Shown: piece after piece, positions 15,993-24,237 of the stretch
Layout: every line of letters starts with the position of its first letter
Position numbering within the stretch: the first letter of the stretch is position 1
DNA from: Brevibacillus sp051967035
GTDB taxonomy: Bacteria; Bacillota; Bacilli; Brevibacillales; Brevibacillaceae
Length of the DNA stretch: 64,000 nucleotides
NCBI RefSeq assembly: GCF_051967035.1
Contig: NZ_JBQCKK010000011.1
Coordinates: forward strand, 68,559-132,558
Direction of reading: 5' to 3'
Program-made: the position numbers and the translations under genes
Notes under the pieces: model-generated
Databases searched by the model: none
What the model saw: the letters and a program-made list of their open reading frames with translations, nothing else
What the model was told of the DNA's origin: nothing

Positions 15993-17132
15993 ATGAAAAT
16001 CGTTGTGGCCCCGGATTCGTTCAAAGGAAGCCTCACTGCCCAGCAAGTCAGCGAAGCGATTGGCACAGGCGTGCGCCGCGCGTATCCCGATGCCGAGATC
16101 GTCGCAAAGCCGATGGCAGACGGCGGAGAAGGTACGCTGCAATGCCTTGTCGACGCGACCCATGGAAAAATCATGACGACCACTGTCAAAGACCCGCTCG
16201 GCCGCCCCGTTTCCGCCGCATTCGGCATTTTGGGCGACGGCGCCACTTGTGTCATCGAGCTGGCGGCTTCGTCCGGCCTGTATCTGCTCTCCCCGGCGGA
16301 GCGCAACCCGCTTCGCACCACCACCTACGGCTTCGGCGAGCTGATCCTCGCCGGTCTGGATCTCGGCTGCCGCCGCTTTATTCTCGGACTCGGCGGCAGC
16401 GCTACGAACGATGGGGGCGCGGGCATGCTGCAAGCTTTGGGCTACAGGCTGCTTGACCAAGCCGATCAGCCTCTGTCCTTTGGCGGCGGAGAGCTTTCCC
16501 GCCTGAGCCGCATCGATGGCAGCCAAAAAGACGAGCGCCTCGCTGAATGTCAGTTTGTCATTGCCTGCGACGTCACCAACCCGTTTGTCGGGCCAAACGG
16601 CGCTTCGCATGTATTCGGTCCGCAAAAGGGAGCCACCCCGGACATGGCCCGCGCCCTGGACGACCATTTGCGCCACTTCGCAGACGTGATCGAGACAAGC
16701 CAGGGGATCGCCATTCACGATCTGCCGGGAACAGGGGCCGCAGGCGGTGTAGCCGGGGCGCTCCTCGCCTTTCTCGGCGGCACACTCCAGGCAGGGGTTC
16801 AAATCGTCATGGACATAACCCGTCTCGCGGAAGCCATGGATGGAGCCGATCTCGTCCTGACCGGAGAAGGCCAGGTAGATGCACAAACCGCACACGGAAA
16901 AACACCGTGCGGCGTAGCCCAGCTCGCACAGTCGTTCGGCATCCCTGTCATCGTGCTGGCCGGCTCTGTCGGCGCGGGGATCGAAGCGCTGTACGAAAAA
17001 GGCGTGACGGCCGTATTCAGTATCGCCAACAGGCCGATGACGCTACAGGAATCCATGCGGGACAGCGCGGCGCTTCTGGCACAGACTGCCGAGCAAGTCA
17101 TGCGCATGTATGCGATTCGGAGGGGGTATTGA
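15993..17132 (+). CDS. glxK: Glycerate kinase
   Basis: Phosphorylates D-glycerate (GlxK family) with ATP, feeding glyoxylate or glycerate into glycolysis. The family opens with MKIVVAPDSFKGSLTA and contains KPMADGGEGT, the nucleotide-binding GLGGSATNDGGAG loop, GTGAAGGVAG and LTGEGQVDAQT. 379 residues is the expected length. ATG follows AAAGGAGGGTGG. Monocistronic; no other glycerate genes lie nearby. Confidence 0.95.
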   Translation: MKIVVAPDSFKGSLTAQQVSEAIGTGVRRAYPDAEIVAKPMADGGEGTLQCLVDATHGKIMTTTVKDPLGRPVSAAFGILGDGATCVIELAASSGLYLLSPAERNPLRTTTYGFGELILAGLDLGCRRFILGLGGSATNDGGAGMLQALGYRLLDQADQPLSFGGGELSRLSRIDGSQKDERLAECQFVIACDVTNPFVGPNGASHVFGPQKGATPDMARALDDHLRHFADVIETSQGIAIHDLPGTGAAGGVAGALLAFLGGTLQAGVQIVMDITRLAEAMDGADLVLTGEGQVDAQTAHGKTPCGVAQLAQSFGIPVIVLAGSVGAGIEALYEKGVTAVFSIANRPMTLQESMRDSAALLAQTAEQVMRMYAIRRGY

Positions 17133-17159
17133 GGCTAGTGGATGGCATGGCAGTAGTGG

Positions 17160-17474
17160 TCACGATGGCGGCTGGTTTGTACGCAAGCCCCGTTCGCTTG
17201 CATTCGCCCCCGGCTTGTCCTCGCCACGCGTAGCCTGCCCTTTTGCAACGAAAAAGCTCTCCTCAGCAACAGCGTCATGCTGCCAAGCGAGAGCTTTTTT
17301 CGTTTCCCGATGCAAGGTATAGCGCTTCAGGCGGGGCGAATACTTTTTCAGCTCCAGCCGCTCGGGATTGTTTCGCTTGTTTTTGGTCGTGATGTAGTTG
17401 CGATCTCCCGTTTCTGTGCATTGCAGCGTCCAGTAACCTTGCTTTCCATGCCGGACACCATACTCCATCCCCAT
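17160..17474 (-). CDS. rpmG: Ribosomal protein L33-like gene that has lost its stop codon
   Basis: Residues 19-58 are clearly L33 of the cysteine-free (C-minus) type (CTETGDRNYITTKNKR through LHRETK). The first 15 or so residues differ from normal L33. Where L33 normally ends with HRETK then stop, this copy reads AAA instead of TAA and continues for about 46 codons, straight through its own terminator hairpin (17251-17300), to a stop at 17160. There is no clear ribosome binding site, and the terminator of the next gene sits just upstream. It may be a decaying paralogue or an oddly extended functional one. Confidence 0.65.
   Translation of the reverse strand: MGMEYGVRHGKQGYWTLQCTETGDRNYITTKNKRNNPERLELKKYSPRLKRYTLHRETKKALAWQHDAVAEESFFVAKGQATRGEDKPGANASERGLRTNQPPS
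17251..17300. terminator. Terminator hairpin behind the L33-like gene and glxK
   Basis: AAAAAGCTCTC...AGCA pairs with TGCC...GAGAGCTTTTTT. It has T-tracts on both strands and so can serve both converging genes. Confidence 0.75.
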
Positions 17475-17488
17475 TTATCGGAACCAAA

Positions 17489-17526
17489 TAAAAAAGAGGG
17501 CGCCCCCCAACGGGCGAACCCTCTTT
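17489..17526 (-). terminator. Terminator of the exported FG-GAP-like gene
   Basis: Minus strand GAGGGTTCGCCC and GGGCGCCCTC form a stem followed by TTTTTT. Confidence 0.75.
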
Positions 17527-17533
17527 TCCGTCT

Positions 17534-18484
17534 CTACTTTACTCGCTTCATCGCAACGGCTTCCCCATGCGCTCCGATGATCGGCTGATACAGGCTGCGG
17601 TTGTTCAGCTGATCCTGATCCACCACCGGGGTCGGCCGATTCCTTTTCCATGTAATCTGGCTGTAGATATTGCCGGAAGCAGTCGGCATCGTGACCAAAA
17701 TATCCTTGACCTGATCGTTGTTGCCATCCGTTATATGCAGCTTCGGCAGCAGACCACGGTCGCGCGCGCCTACGGAAATAAATGTCTGCTGGTTGTCTTT
17801 TCCTTCGCGAACGACAAGCCGCAGATTTTCCGCGGTCTGGTTCATCGAGAGGCCCATCTTGTCGCCGACCAGAAAGATGTGGTCTTTGACTCCATCCCCT
17901 GTCACATCGGCGTACTTGGTATCCAGCACAAACGTACTGTCGCTTTTCATTTTAAACCCGCTGTTGATCGAAACATCCGGCGAAGGCAAATTGTCGACGT
18001 CTGCTTTTTCCAGTGTGACTGCGAGCAGCTGCGGCTTTTGGTCCACGATCTTCCACACGCTGGTCGCCACGGCAATCTGATCCTGATTGTTTACGCCCCC
18101 AATGATTTGCTTGCCCATCCAGCGCAGATTGCCTTTGCCATCGCGGAAAGGCACCAACTCCACCAGCTTTTGCACGTAGCCGTTCGTCGGCTTTTGCAGC
18201 TTGCCGTTCGGCTGATAAATCCCTTGATTCAGGTACGTGGCTTTATTGCCGGACAAGTCAAATGTACTGACTGCTTTTGTGCGCAAGTTGGTTACCTTCG
18301 CTTGAAACCCATCGGTAAACGTAACGGAAAACGGAATGTGGTGCTGTGGTTGCAGCAGGACAACTGGCGCATACGTTTGGGACGAAAGGGCATTCGCATG
18401 AACCGGAACGGCCCCCAGTCCTGACGTAATGAGAATCGCGCCGCTCCATACGATTGTTGCCATCATTTTTTGCCAAGGTTTCAT
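17534..18484 (-). CDS. Exported protein with FG-GAP/VCBS-like calcium-loop repeats
   Basis: 316 residues beginning with a signal peptide (Lys-rich start, hydrophobic core to about residue 25, VHANA cleavage region). Two loops resemble FG-GAP/VCBS calcium-binding turns: DVTGDGVKDHIFLV and ITDGNNDQVKDILV. ATG follows GGAGGAG. It is divergent from a lipoprotein gene with similar repeats, so the pair may be related. Likely acts outside the cell; substrate unknown. Confidence 0.8.
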   Translation of the reverse strand: MKPWQKMMATIVWSGAILITSGLGAVPVHANALSSQTYAPVVLLQPQHHIPFSVTFTDGFQAKVTNLRTKAVSTFDLSGNKATYLNQGIYQPNGKLQKPTNGYVQKLVELVPFRDGKGNLRWMGKQIIGGVNNQDQIAVATSVWKIVDQKPQLLAVTLEKADVDNLPSPDVSINSGFKMKSDSTFVLDTKYADVTGDGVKDHIFLVGDKMGLSMNQTAENLRLVVREGKDNQQTFISVGARDRGLLPKLHITDGNNDQVKDILVTMPTASGNIYSQITWKRNRPTPVVDQDQLNNRSLYQPIIGAHGEAVAMKRVK

Positions 18485-18708
18485 GATATTCTCCTCCTAT
18501 GCAAATGGGCATGCTATTTCTTGCCAGATGGTTGTACCCCTGTCTTTTTTCCCCCTCTTCTCTCTAAACGAGATGGACAGGTCAAATGTTGCAAGGAATT
18601 CCTGCCTACGTTTTCTCTTTCGTTTTTACCGATTTGCAACAACTTCTGAGAAAAGGCACGCTACAATAGAGTCAAAATGGAAGCAACTGCAGAAAGGAAC
18701 CATTCCCC

Positions 18709-20070
18709 ATGAAAAAGGCTTGGCTTTTGTCTGCCGCGCTCTGCGCCACTCTCACAAGCGGTTGCGGCCTGGCAGATACCCCTAACGAATTGATGCGCGC
18801 CCCCTCTGCTGACGGCGATCAACAGTCGATCAATCAGGCTGTCATGCAGTTTTTGCCGGCGGGTTCACAGCTTGCTATGCCGCTCCACCCCGCAGAGGCG
18901 AGCGCCGTCTCTCTGCAAGACCTGAACGGCGATGGATCGCCAGAGGTTGTCGCCTTTTACAAGTCGGAAAAAACGGATTACGAAATCGGCGTGCTGGTTC
19001 TTTCCCAGAAGCAAGGCAGTTGGCAAAAGCTGACCTCCTTCACCGGGATCGGCAATGAACTCGACCATGCCTCGTTTCACGATCTGACCGGCGACCAGAT
19101 TCCCGAGATGCTGATTGGGCTGGGCGGCGGTGACGGTTTGAACCGGGAGCTGTCGGTCTACTCGCTTGCCGACGGCAAAACCGAAGAACTGCTGAAGCGG
19201 CCCTATTCCGTCATGGCTGTTGGCGATTTGACGGGAGATCAGCAGGCGGAGCTGGCCCTGGTCCTGCACGATCATAACAACTTCACCTCCAAAGCCGAGC
19301 TGTTCGGCACCAAAGACGGTCACATCGCCAAGCTGACCGAGACAGCGCTCGACGGCTACGTGAATGGATACGAGCAAGCGCTTATCGGCAAAGCCTCCCC
19401 CACGCAAAATGCCCTGTTCATCGAAGCCGGGGTGGGGGCACACTCGGCCGCCACCGACCTGCTATTGTGGGAAAATGGCACCTTGCACAACCCACTGGCC
19501 CAAGCCGAGGGAGAGCTGGATTTGACCTTCAAGCCCTACCCTCTGTACAGTGAGGATATTAACGGGGACGGCATCATCGAGATCGGCACCCGAACACAGC
19601 CGCCTGGCACAGAAGAGCTGCCGATGGTCGAAATCCCCTGGATCTCCTCCTATTTTCAATGGGACGGCAAGACCGGGCTGAAGCACGTCGAGGATCATTA
19701 CCAAAACGTTGCTCTCGGGCTCGATCTGAAAATCCCGGAAAAATGGGGCAAGACATTCACGATATCCGTCCGTTCTCATGCCAATTCGCCCGTCATCCGC
19801 TTTTTCTACTACGGCGAAAACGGCAAGAACAAAGCCGAGCTTTTGACGCTCCAAACCATTCCGCAAACCGAATGGAACAAATTCGAGAGCGGACTCAAGC
19901 AAAAGCAGGTGCCGTACGTTCTGTTAAAGGAGGAAGGAAAGCAGGTGCTGATCGCACTCCTTCCGCAAACGACACCGAGCCTGGGCAAGTCTGCCATGCA
20001 GGAGTACCGCTCCATGCAACTTACGGCAGACGAGATACGTCAGCTCTACAAGCCTTTATCCGTTCCGTGA
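18709..20070 (+). CDS. FG-GAP-repeat lipoprotein linked to a two-component system
   Basis: 453 residues with a lipoprotein signal (LTSGC, predicted lipidated Cys at residue 19). Several aspartate-rich loops (DLNGDGSPEVVAF, DLTGDQIPEMLI, DLTGDQQAELAL, DINGDGIIEIGT) indicate a beta-propeller of the FG-GAP type, while the last third is a different, smaller domain. The response regulator starts 71 bases downstream with no strong terminator between, so lipoprotein and kinase probably share a transcript; the lipoprotein could sense outside and feed the kinase. Confidence 0.8.
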   Translation: MKKAWLLSAALCATLTSGCGLADTPNELMRAPSADGDQQSINQAVMQFLPAGSQLAMPLHPAEASAVSLQDLNGDGSPEVVAFYKSEKTDYEIGVLVLSQKQGSWQKLTSFTGIGNELDHASFHDLTGDQIPEMLIGLGGGDGLNRELSVYSLADGKTEELLKRPYSVMAVGDLTGDQQAELALVLHDHNNFTSKAELFGTKDGHIAKLTETALDGYVNGYEQALIGKASPTQNALFIEAGVGAHSAATDLLLWENGTLHNPLAQAEGELDLTFKPYPLYSEDINGDGIIEIGTRTQPPGTEELPMVEIPWISSYFQWDGKTGLKHVEDHYQNVALGLDLKIPEKWGKTFTISVRSHANSPVIRFFYYGENGKNKAELLTLQTIPQTEWNKFESGLKQKQVPYVLLKEEGKQVLIALLPQTTPSLGKSAMQEYRSMQLTADEIRQLYKPLSVP

Positions 20071-20141
20071 TAAAGGCCGATGCTGCTTGATCCCATTACT
20101 GTCACTGAACAAGTCGAAAACAGATCAAGGGGATTTGCCAT

Positions 20142-20852
20142 ATGAAGGTTTTAGTGCTGGAAGACGAAAAATCGATCCGCGATTTTGTGCGCATCAACCT
20201 GCGGCGCGAAGGCTGCGAGGTCATTGAGGCGGCGACAGGCGAAGAAGCACTGGAAATCGCGCAGACACAAAGCGATATCGAAATCGCCATCCTGGATGTG
20301 ATGCTGCCTGGCATCGACGGCTTTGAGGTGTGCGGGCAGCTGCGCCAAAAATACCCGCGCCTCGGGATCATCATGCTTACCGCCAAGAGCCAGGAGCTGG
20401 ACAAAGTCATGGGGCTGGAGTTCGGGGCTGACGATTACGTCTCGAAGCCGTTCAGTCCGGCAGAGCTTTTGGCCCGCGTAAAGGCATTGCACCGCAGGCT
20501 GGCTCCCCTCTCCTCCGCTGTCGAGGACAAACATACGATCGATATCGCTCCCTTCACCCTGCTGCTCGATGAGCGGAAGCTGATTAAAAAGGATCAGGAA
20601 ATCGTCCTGACCCCCAAGGAGTTTGCCATTATCAAGCTGCTGGCCGAAAATGCCAACAAAGCAATCAGTCGCGATGAGATTTTAACGAAGGTCTGGGGGC
20701 AATTTTTCGTCGGGGACTTGAAAATTGTGGATGTGAACATTCGCCGCATTCGCCAAAAAATCGAGGATGACCCTGCCCACCCGACCTTCCTGGAAACGGT
20801 CTGGGGGTACGGCTACCTCTGGCGGAAGGACGCTCCTGATGAAAGGAATTAG
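20142..20852 (+). CDS. OmpR/PhoB-family response regulator
   Basis: 236 residues: receiver domain with phospho-acceptor Asp52 (AILDVMLPG) and conserved Lys in MLTAKS, then a C-terminal winged helix ending ETVWGYGYLWR. It overlaps the kinase gene by 14 bases, so the two are translated together. Targets unknown; the upstream FG-GAP lipoprotein gene is the nearest candidate. Confidence 0.95.
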   Translation: MKVLVLEDEKSIRDFVRINLRREGCEVIEAATGEEALEIAQTQSDIEIAILDVMLPGIDGFEVCGQLRQKYPRLGIIMLTAKSQELDKVMGLEFGADDYVSKPFSPAELLARVKALHRRLAPLSSAVEDKHTIDIAPFTLLLDERKLIKKDQEIVLTPKEFAIIKLLAENANKAISRDEILTKVWGQFFVGDLKIVDVNIRRIRQKIEDDPAHPTFLETVWGYGYLWRKDAPDERN

Positions 20853-22260
20853 AAGCAGACTCGTTTTTTATTTCGGCATGATCCTCTTGTTGATCGTGCT
20901 TGTGCTGGAAGGACTGTTTTACTGGGCCGTCCATACGTACTACTTTGGGACCGCTACCGAAGCGTTGGAGACGCGCAGCACGACCTTCACCAATTTTATC
21001 AACAAGTACGCAACCGGCTACCGGCTGAAAGACAAGGCCCGTTACATTCTGGAAAACGTATCGAGCCAGGAATACGCCAAAATCGAAGTTCTCGACCTGA
21101 ACGGCAAAGTCATTCTCAACTCCTACGGCTTCCAGACGGGAGAGCTGATCCAAACTTCCGACGTCACCGATGCGATTCGGGGGCAAAAAGGACGGTTCGT
21201 GGGCAGAACCCCGCACTCCCGCGAGCGGGTCATCGCGATATCCAATCCCCTCACCTTCGGGTCTGAATACGTGGGTGTCCTGCGTTACACGATCTCGGCA
21301 GAGCCTCTGTACCAGGCGGTCAACCGCATCGCCCTGTACGGACTGAGCGTCGGGGCCGGAGTCGTTCTGCTGGCCTTCGCCCTCAGCCTGCTCATCGCCA
21401 AGCGGATCGTCGACCCCATCGAAGACCTGACCAAAGCGGCGAAGCAAATGGCGGAGGGCAACTTCACCGCCCGCGCCCCCAAACGCTATGACGACGAGGT
21501 AGGGACGCTCGCCGATACGTTCAACTACATGGCGGCGGAGATCGGCAAAAACGAAAAGCTGAAAAACGACTTCATTTCCTCCGTTTCCCACGAGCTGCGC
21601 ACGCCGCTGACCTCGATCAAGGGCTGGGGAGAGACGCTCATCTCCGGCGGCCTGGAGGACCCGGAGGAAACCATGCTCGGACTTGAAGTCATCTCCAAAG
21701 AAACGGATCGCCTCATCGGCCTGGTGGAAGAGCTGCTCGACTTCTCGAAGTTTCAGTCCGGCGAAATGAAGCTCTCCCGTGAGCTGCTCGATGTGCGCGA
21801 GATTCTCGACGACATGCGCGTGCAGTTCGCCATCCGCGCCCAGGAAAAGCAAATGAATTTTCAGGTGACGCTGCCATCCTCTCCCCTGACCGTCATGGGC
21901 GACCGCAACAGGCTGAAGCAGGTGTTCGTCAATCTGCTGGACAACGCCCTCAAATTTACGCCGAAGGGCGGCACGATTTCCGTGACAGCGACGGCCTCGG
22001 AGGGAAGGTTGACGGTCACCGTCGCAGATAGCGGAGAAGGGATTCACCCGAACGATTTGCCGCACGTCACGGAAAAATTTTTCAAAGGGCGCTCCAAGCT
22101 GTCTGGCAGCGGACTGGGACTCGCGATCTGCAAGGAGATCGTTCACCTGCACGCGGGGCGCTTTCTGGTCAGCAGCAAGCAGGGGCAGGGCACTTCGATC
22201 ATGGTAGAGCTGCCTCTCGCCCTTGCCCCTACCCTTGCGGTAAATCCTCCGGCAGATTGA
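20839..22260 (+). CDS. Sensor histidine kinase, partner of the upstream regulator
   Basis: 473 residues: first membrane helix (about 8-30), an extracellular sensor domain of about 130 residues, second helix (about 165-188), HAMP, HisKA with His251 in SVSHELRTPLTSI, and a full HATPase domain (NLLDNALKF, DSGEGI, GSGLGLAI). The start at 20839 lies inside the regulator's last codons behind GGAAGG. Signal unknown. Confidence 0.95.
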   Translation: MKGIRSRLVFYFGMILLLIVLVLEGLFYWAVHTYYFGTATEALETRSTTFTNFINKYATGYRLKDKARYILENVSSQEYAKIEVLDLNGKVILNSYGFQTGELIQTSDVTDAIRGQKGRFVGRTPHSRERVIAISNPLTFGSEYVGVLRYTISAEPLYQAVNRIALYGLSVGAGVVLLAFALSLLIAKRIVDPIEDLTKAAKQMAEGNFTARAPKRYDDEVGTLADTFNYMAAEIGKNEKLKNDFISSVSHELRTPLTSIKGWGETLISGGLEDPEETMLGLEVISKETDRLIGLVEELLDFSKFQSGEMKLSRELLDVREILDDMRVQFAIRAQEKQMNFQVTLPSSPLTVMGDRNRLKQVFVNLLDNALKFTPKGGTISVTATASEGRLTVTVADSGEGIHPNDLPHVTEKFFKGRSKLSGSGLGLAICKEIVHLHAGRFLVSSKQGQGTSIMVELPLALAPTLAVNPPAD

Positions 22261-22364
22261 CCAGGCTGTCGGTCCCGCTTGTTCTCCCCCCGTCCAGGCG
22301 GAAAGCTGGAGTTCCTTGGCGCGACGGTTATGCGCCGATGGCAGCAGGACGTGTCTTTTCCATG

Positions 22365-22421
22365 AAAAATCCCCCACCATCGACAGAGGAAGGACTTGCT
22401 TTTCTCCGTCGATGATGGGGG
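22365..22421 (-). terminator. Terminator of the nitroreductase gene
   Basis: Minus strand CCCCCATCATCGAC and GTCGATGGTGGGGG form a long stem, followed by ATTTTTC. Confidence 0.8.
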
Positions 22422-22458
22422 CCATATCCCATCAAGGTATCTTTTTCCTAAGGTTGAA

Positions 22459-23091
22459 TTAGAAGCGGTTCGTAATGACCAGCTCATCCAGTCCGAAGCG
22501 GGCTGTCGGATAAGCTTGCACGCTAGCTTTGCCAAGCGTCAGCATCAACGTCGGGATGTAGCGGGACGGGATGTTCAGCTCTTTGACGAGCGCATCGCGA
22601 TCGTACCCGCCCATTGGGCATGTGTCGTAGCCTTTGGCTTTTGCCGCCAGCATCAGTTGCATGGCCGCATAGGAGGAATTGCGGATGGCTTCATCGCGGG
22701 CAATCTCCGGATTGTTTTTGTAAGCTGCTTCGATTTGCGCGATCAAGGTGTCGCGCACTTGCTCGGTCACGTAGCCTTTTTCGAGAGCGGAGTCATAGAC
22801 CGGACGCGCCGACTTGTACGCCTCCAAATCGCCGAGGATGATAATGGTGGCATACGCATCCACAACCTGCTGCTGGCCGTATGCGATCGGCAACAGCTTT
22901 TCCTTGATGGCTGGGTCCGTCACGACGAGAAAACGCCAATGCTGCAGGTTCCAGGAGGAAGGAGCGCTTGCCGCGAGACGCAAAATCTCGTTCAGTTCTC
23001 CCTGTGGAATCGTTGCGTTCGGATCGTATTTGCGCACGCTGTGGCGTGCTTCCATTACCTGTTCGACGGTCATTTTCAGTTCTGTATTCAA
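22459..23091 (-). CDS. Nitroreductase-family NAD(P)H-dependent FMN oxidoreductase
   Basis: 210 residues of the nitroreductase fold: ARHSVRKYD near residue 15 (FMN phosphate contacts), APSSWNLQHWRF, and the C-terminal GGYDRDALVKELNIP. It reduces nitro compounds, quinones or similar electrophiles. The start is a TTG at 23091 preceded by GGAG; the next ATG at 23073 has no binding site. Monocistronic. Confidence 0.92.
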   Translation of the reverse strand: MNTELKMTVEQVMEARHSVRKYDPNATIPQGELNEILRLAASAPSSWNLQHWRFLVVTDPAIKEKLLPIAYGQQQVVDAYATIIILGDLEAYKSARPVYDSALEKGYVTEQVRDTLIAQIEAAYKNNPEIARDEAIRNSSYAAMQLMLAAKAKGYDTCPMGGYDRDALVKELNIPSRYIPTLMLTLGKASVQAYPTARFGLDELVITNRF

Positions 23092-23254
23092 AGTTTTCTC
23101 TCCTCTCCATCTGTAAAAAATCCTGTTCCAAACCTATAACTTACTTTAATATAGTTACAAACGCCATGCAATCCCTTTTTCTTCCTGATTACAGTTTGAC
23201 GGAAGACGAACAGGGGCACGTTGTTACCTACCTTATTGTTTGGAGGAGTTTTGC

Positions 23255-24010
23255 ATGAAATACACGGATAACATTGTCATCGTCACAGGTGGCGGACAGG
23301 GCATCGGACTAGCCGTCGCCACCATGTACGCCGCGCACGGCGCTCACGTCGTCATCGCGGAGCGCAATCCTGCCGCTGGCGAAGCTGCCATCCAGAACAT
23401 AAACGGAGCAGAAGCGATCGCAGGCTCGGCTACTTTTGTCCAAACCGACGTGAGCGAACCGCAGCAGATCGAGCGGCTGATGCAAACCGTCGACGCCCGC
23501 TGGGGACGGCTCGACGTGCTCATCAACAACGCCGGCTTGTCCGTCTGGGAGTCCCCCTACGACCTGACCGTCGAAGCGTGGGACCGCATTCTGAACACGA
23601 ACCTGCGCAGCGTCTTCCTCGCGTCGCGGGAAGCGGCCAAAATCATGCGGCGAAACGGCGGCGGCGCGATCGTCAACCTGGCTTCTACCCGAGCGCATAT
23701 GTCCGAACCGCACTCCGAGGCATACGCCGCGTCCAAGGGGGGCATTTTGGCGCTCACCCACGCTCTGAGCGTGTCGCTTGGACCTGACCGGATACGGGTG
23801 AACGCCATTTCGCCAGGCTGGATCGAAAATGGCGATTACTCCGCCCTGCGTCCCCAGGATCATGCGCAGCATCCCGCAGGAAGAGTCGGCACGCCGGACG
23901 ATATCGCACGCGCCTGCCTTTTCTTGACGAGCAAGGACAACGACTTCATTACCGGCACAGAGCTGGTCGTCGATGGAGGCATGACGCGCAAAATGATTTA
24001 CGAGCCATAA
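23255..24010 (+). CDS. Short-chain dehydrogenase/reductase
   Basis: 251-residue classical SDR with the cofactor loop TGGGQGIG (residues 11-18), NNAG, a catalytic Ser in VNLASTRA, and YAASK. The acidic residue after the second strand (IAERN) suggests NAD preference. ATG at 23255 follows GGAGGAG; an in-frame ATG at 23240 overlaps that site. Divergent from the nitroreductase. Substrate unknown. Confidence 0.93.
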   Translation: MKYTDNIVIVTGGGQGIGLAVATMYAAHGAHVVIAERNPAAGEAAIQNINGAEAIAGSATFVQTDVSEPQQIERLMQTVDARWGRLDVLINNAGLSVWESPYDLTVEAWDRILNTNLRSVFLASREAAKIMRRNGGGAIVNLASTRAHMSEPHSEAYAASKGGILALTHALSVSLGPDRIRVNAISPGWIENGDYSALRPQDHAQHPAGRVGTPDDIARACLFLTSKDNDFITGTELVVDGGMTRKMIYEP

Positions 24011-24073
24011 AGCTAAACCAATGCCTCTCCTCCTGAATACGTTGTGGGTAACGAGAGATAAAGGAGGAGTTCG

Positions 24074-24178
24074 ATGTCTTTCGAAGAGGAAGATCTCAGG
24101 CTGATTGCCCTCTGGCTGTTGGCGATCGGCTTTTTGATTCTCGCCATCACGGAGTTCGCCGCCCTTGGCTATTGGTAA
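24074..24178 (+). CDS. Tiny single-span membrane protein, 34 residues
   Basis: ATG at 24074 follows AAAGGAGGAGTTCG. The product has an acidic start (MSFEEEDLR) and one hydrophobic helix to the end (...EFAALGYW). It lies 63 bases behind the SDR gene and before a terminator. Unknown, but the strong binding site supports translation. Confidence 0.55.
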   Translation: MSFEEEDLRLIALWLLAIGFLILAITEFAALGYW

Positions 24179-24190
24179 TACGGGTAAAAG

Positions 24191-24226
24191 GAAGAGCCAC
24201 TCCCCTGCACGGGAAGCGGCTCTTTG
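24191..24226. terminator. Bidirectional terminator between the SDR region and the oxidase operon
   Basis: AGAGCCACTCCC pairs with GGGAAGCGGCTCT over a short loop. Confidence 0.7.
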
Positions 24227-24237
24227 CCTTTGCATGG

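Noticed and set aside
17110..17322. Short plus-strand frame between glxK and the L33-like gene
   Set aside because: No ribosome binding site and it runs through the terminator hairpin.
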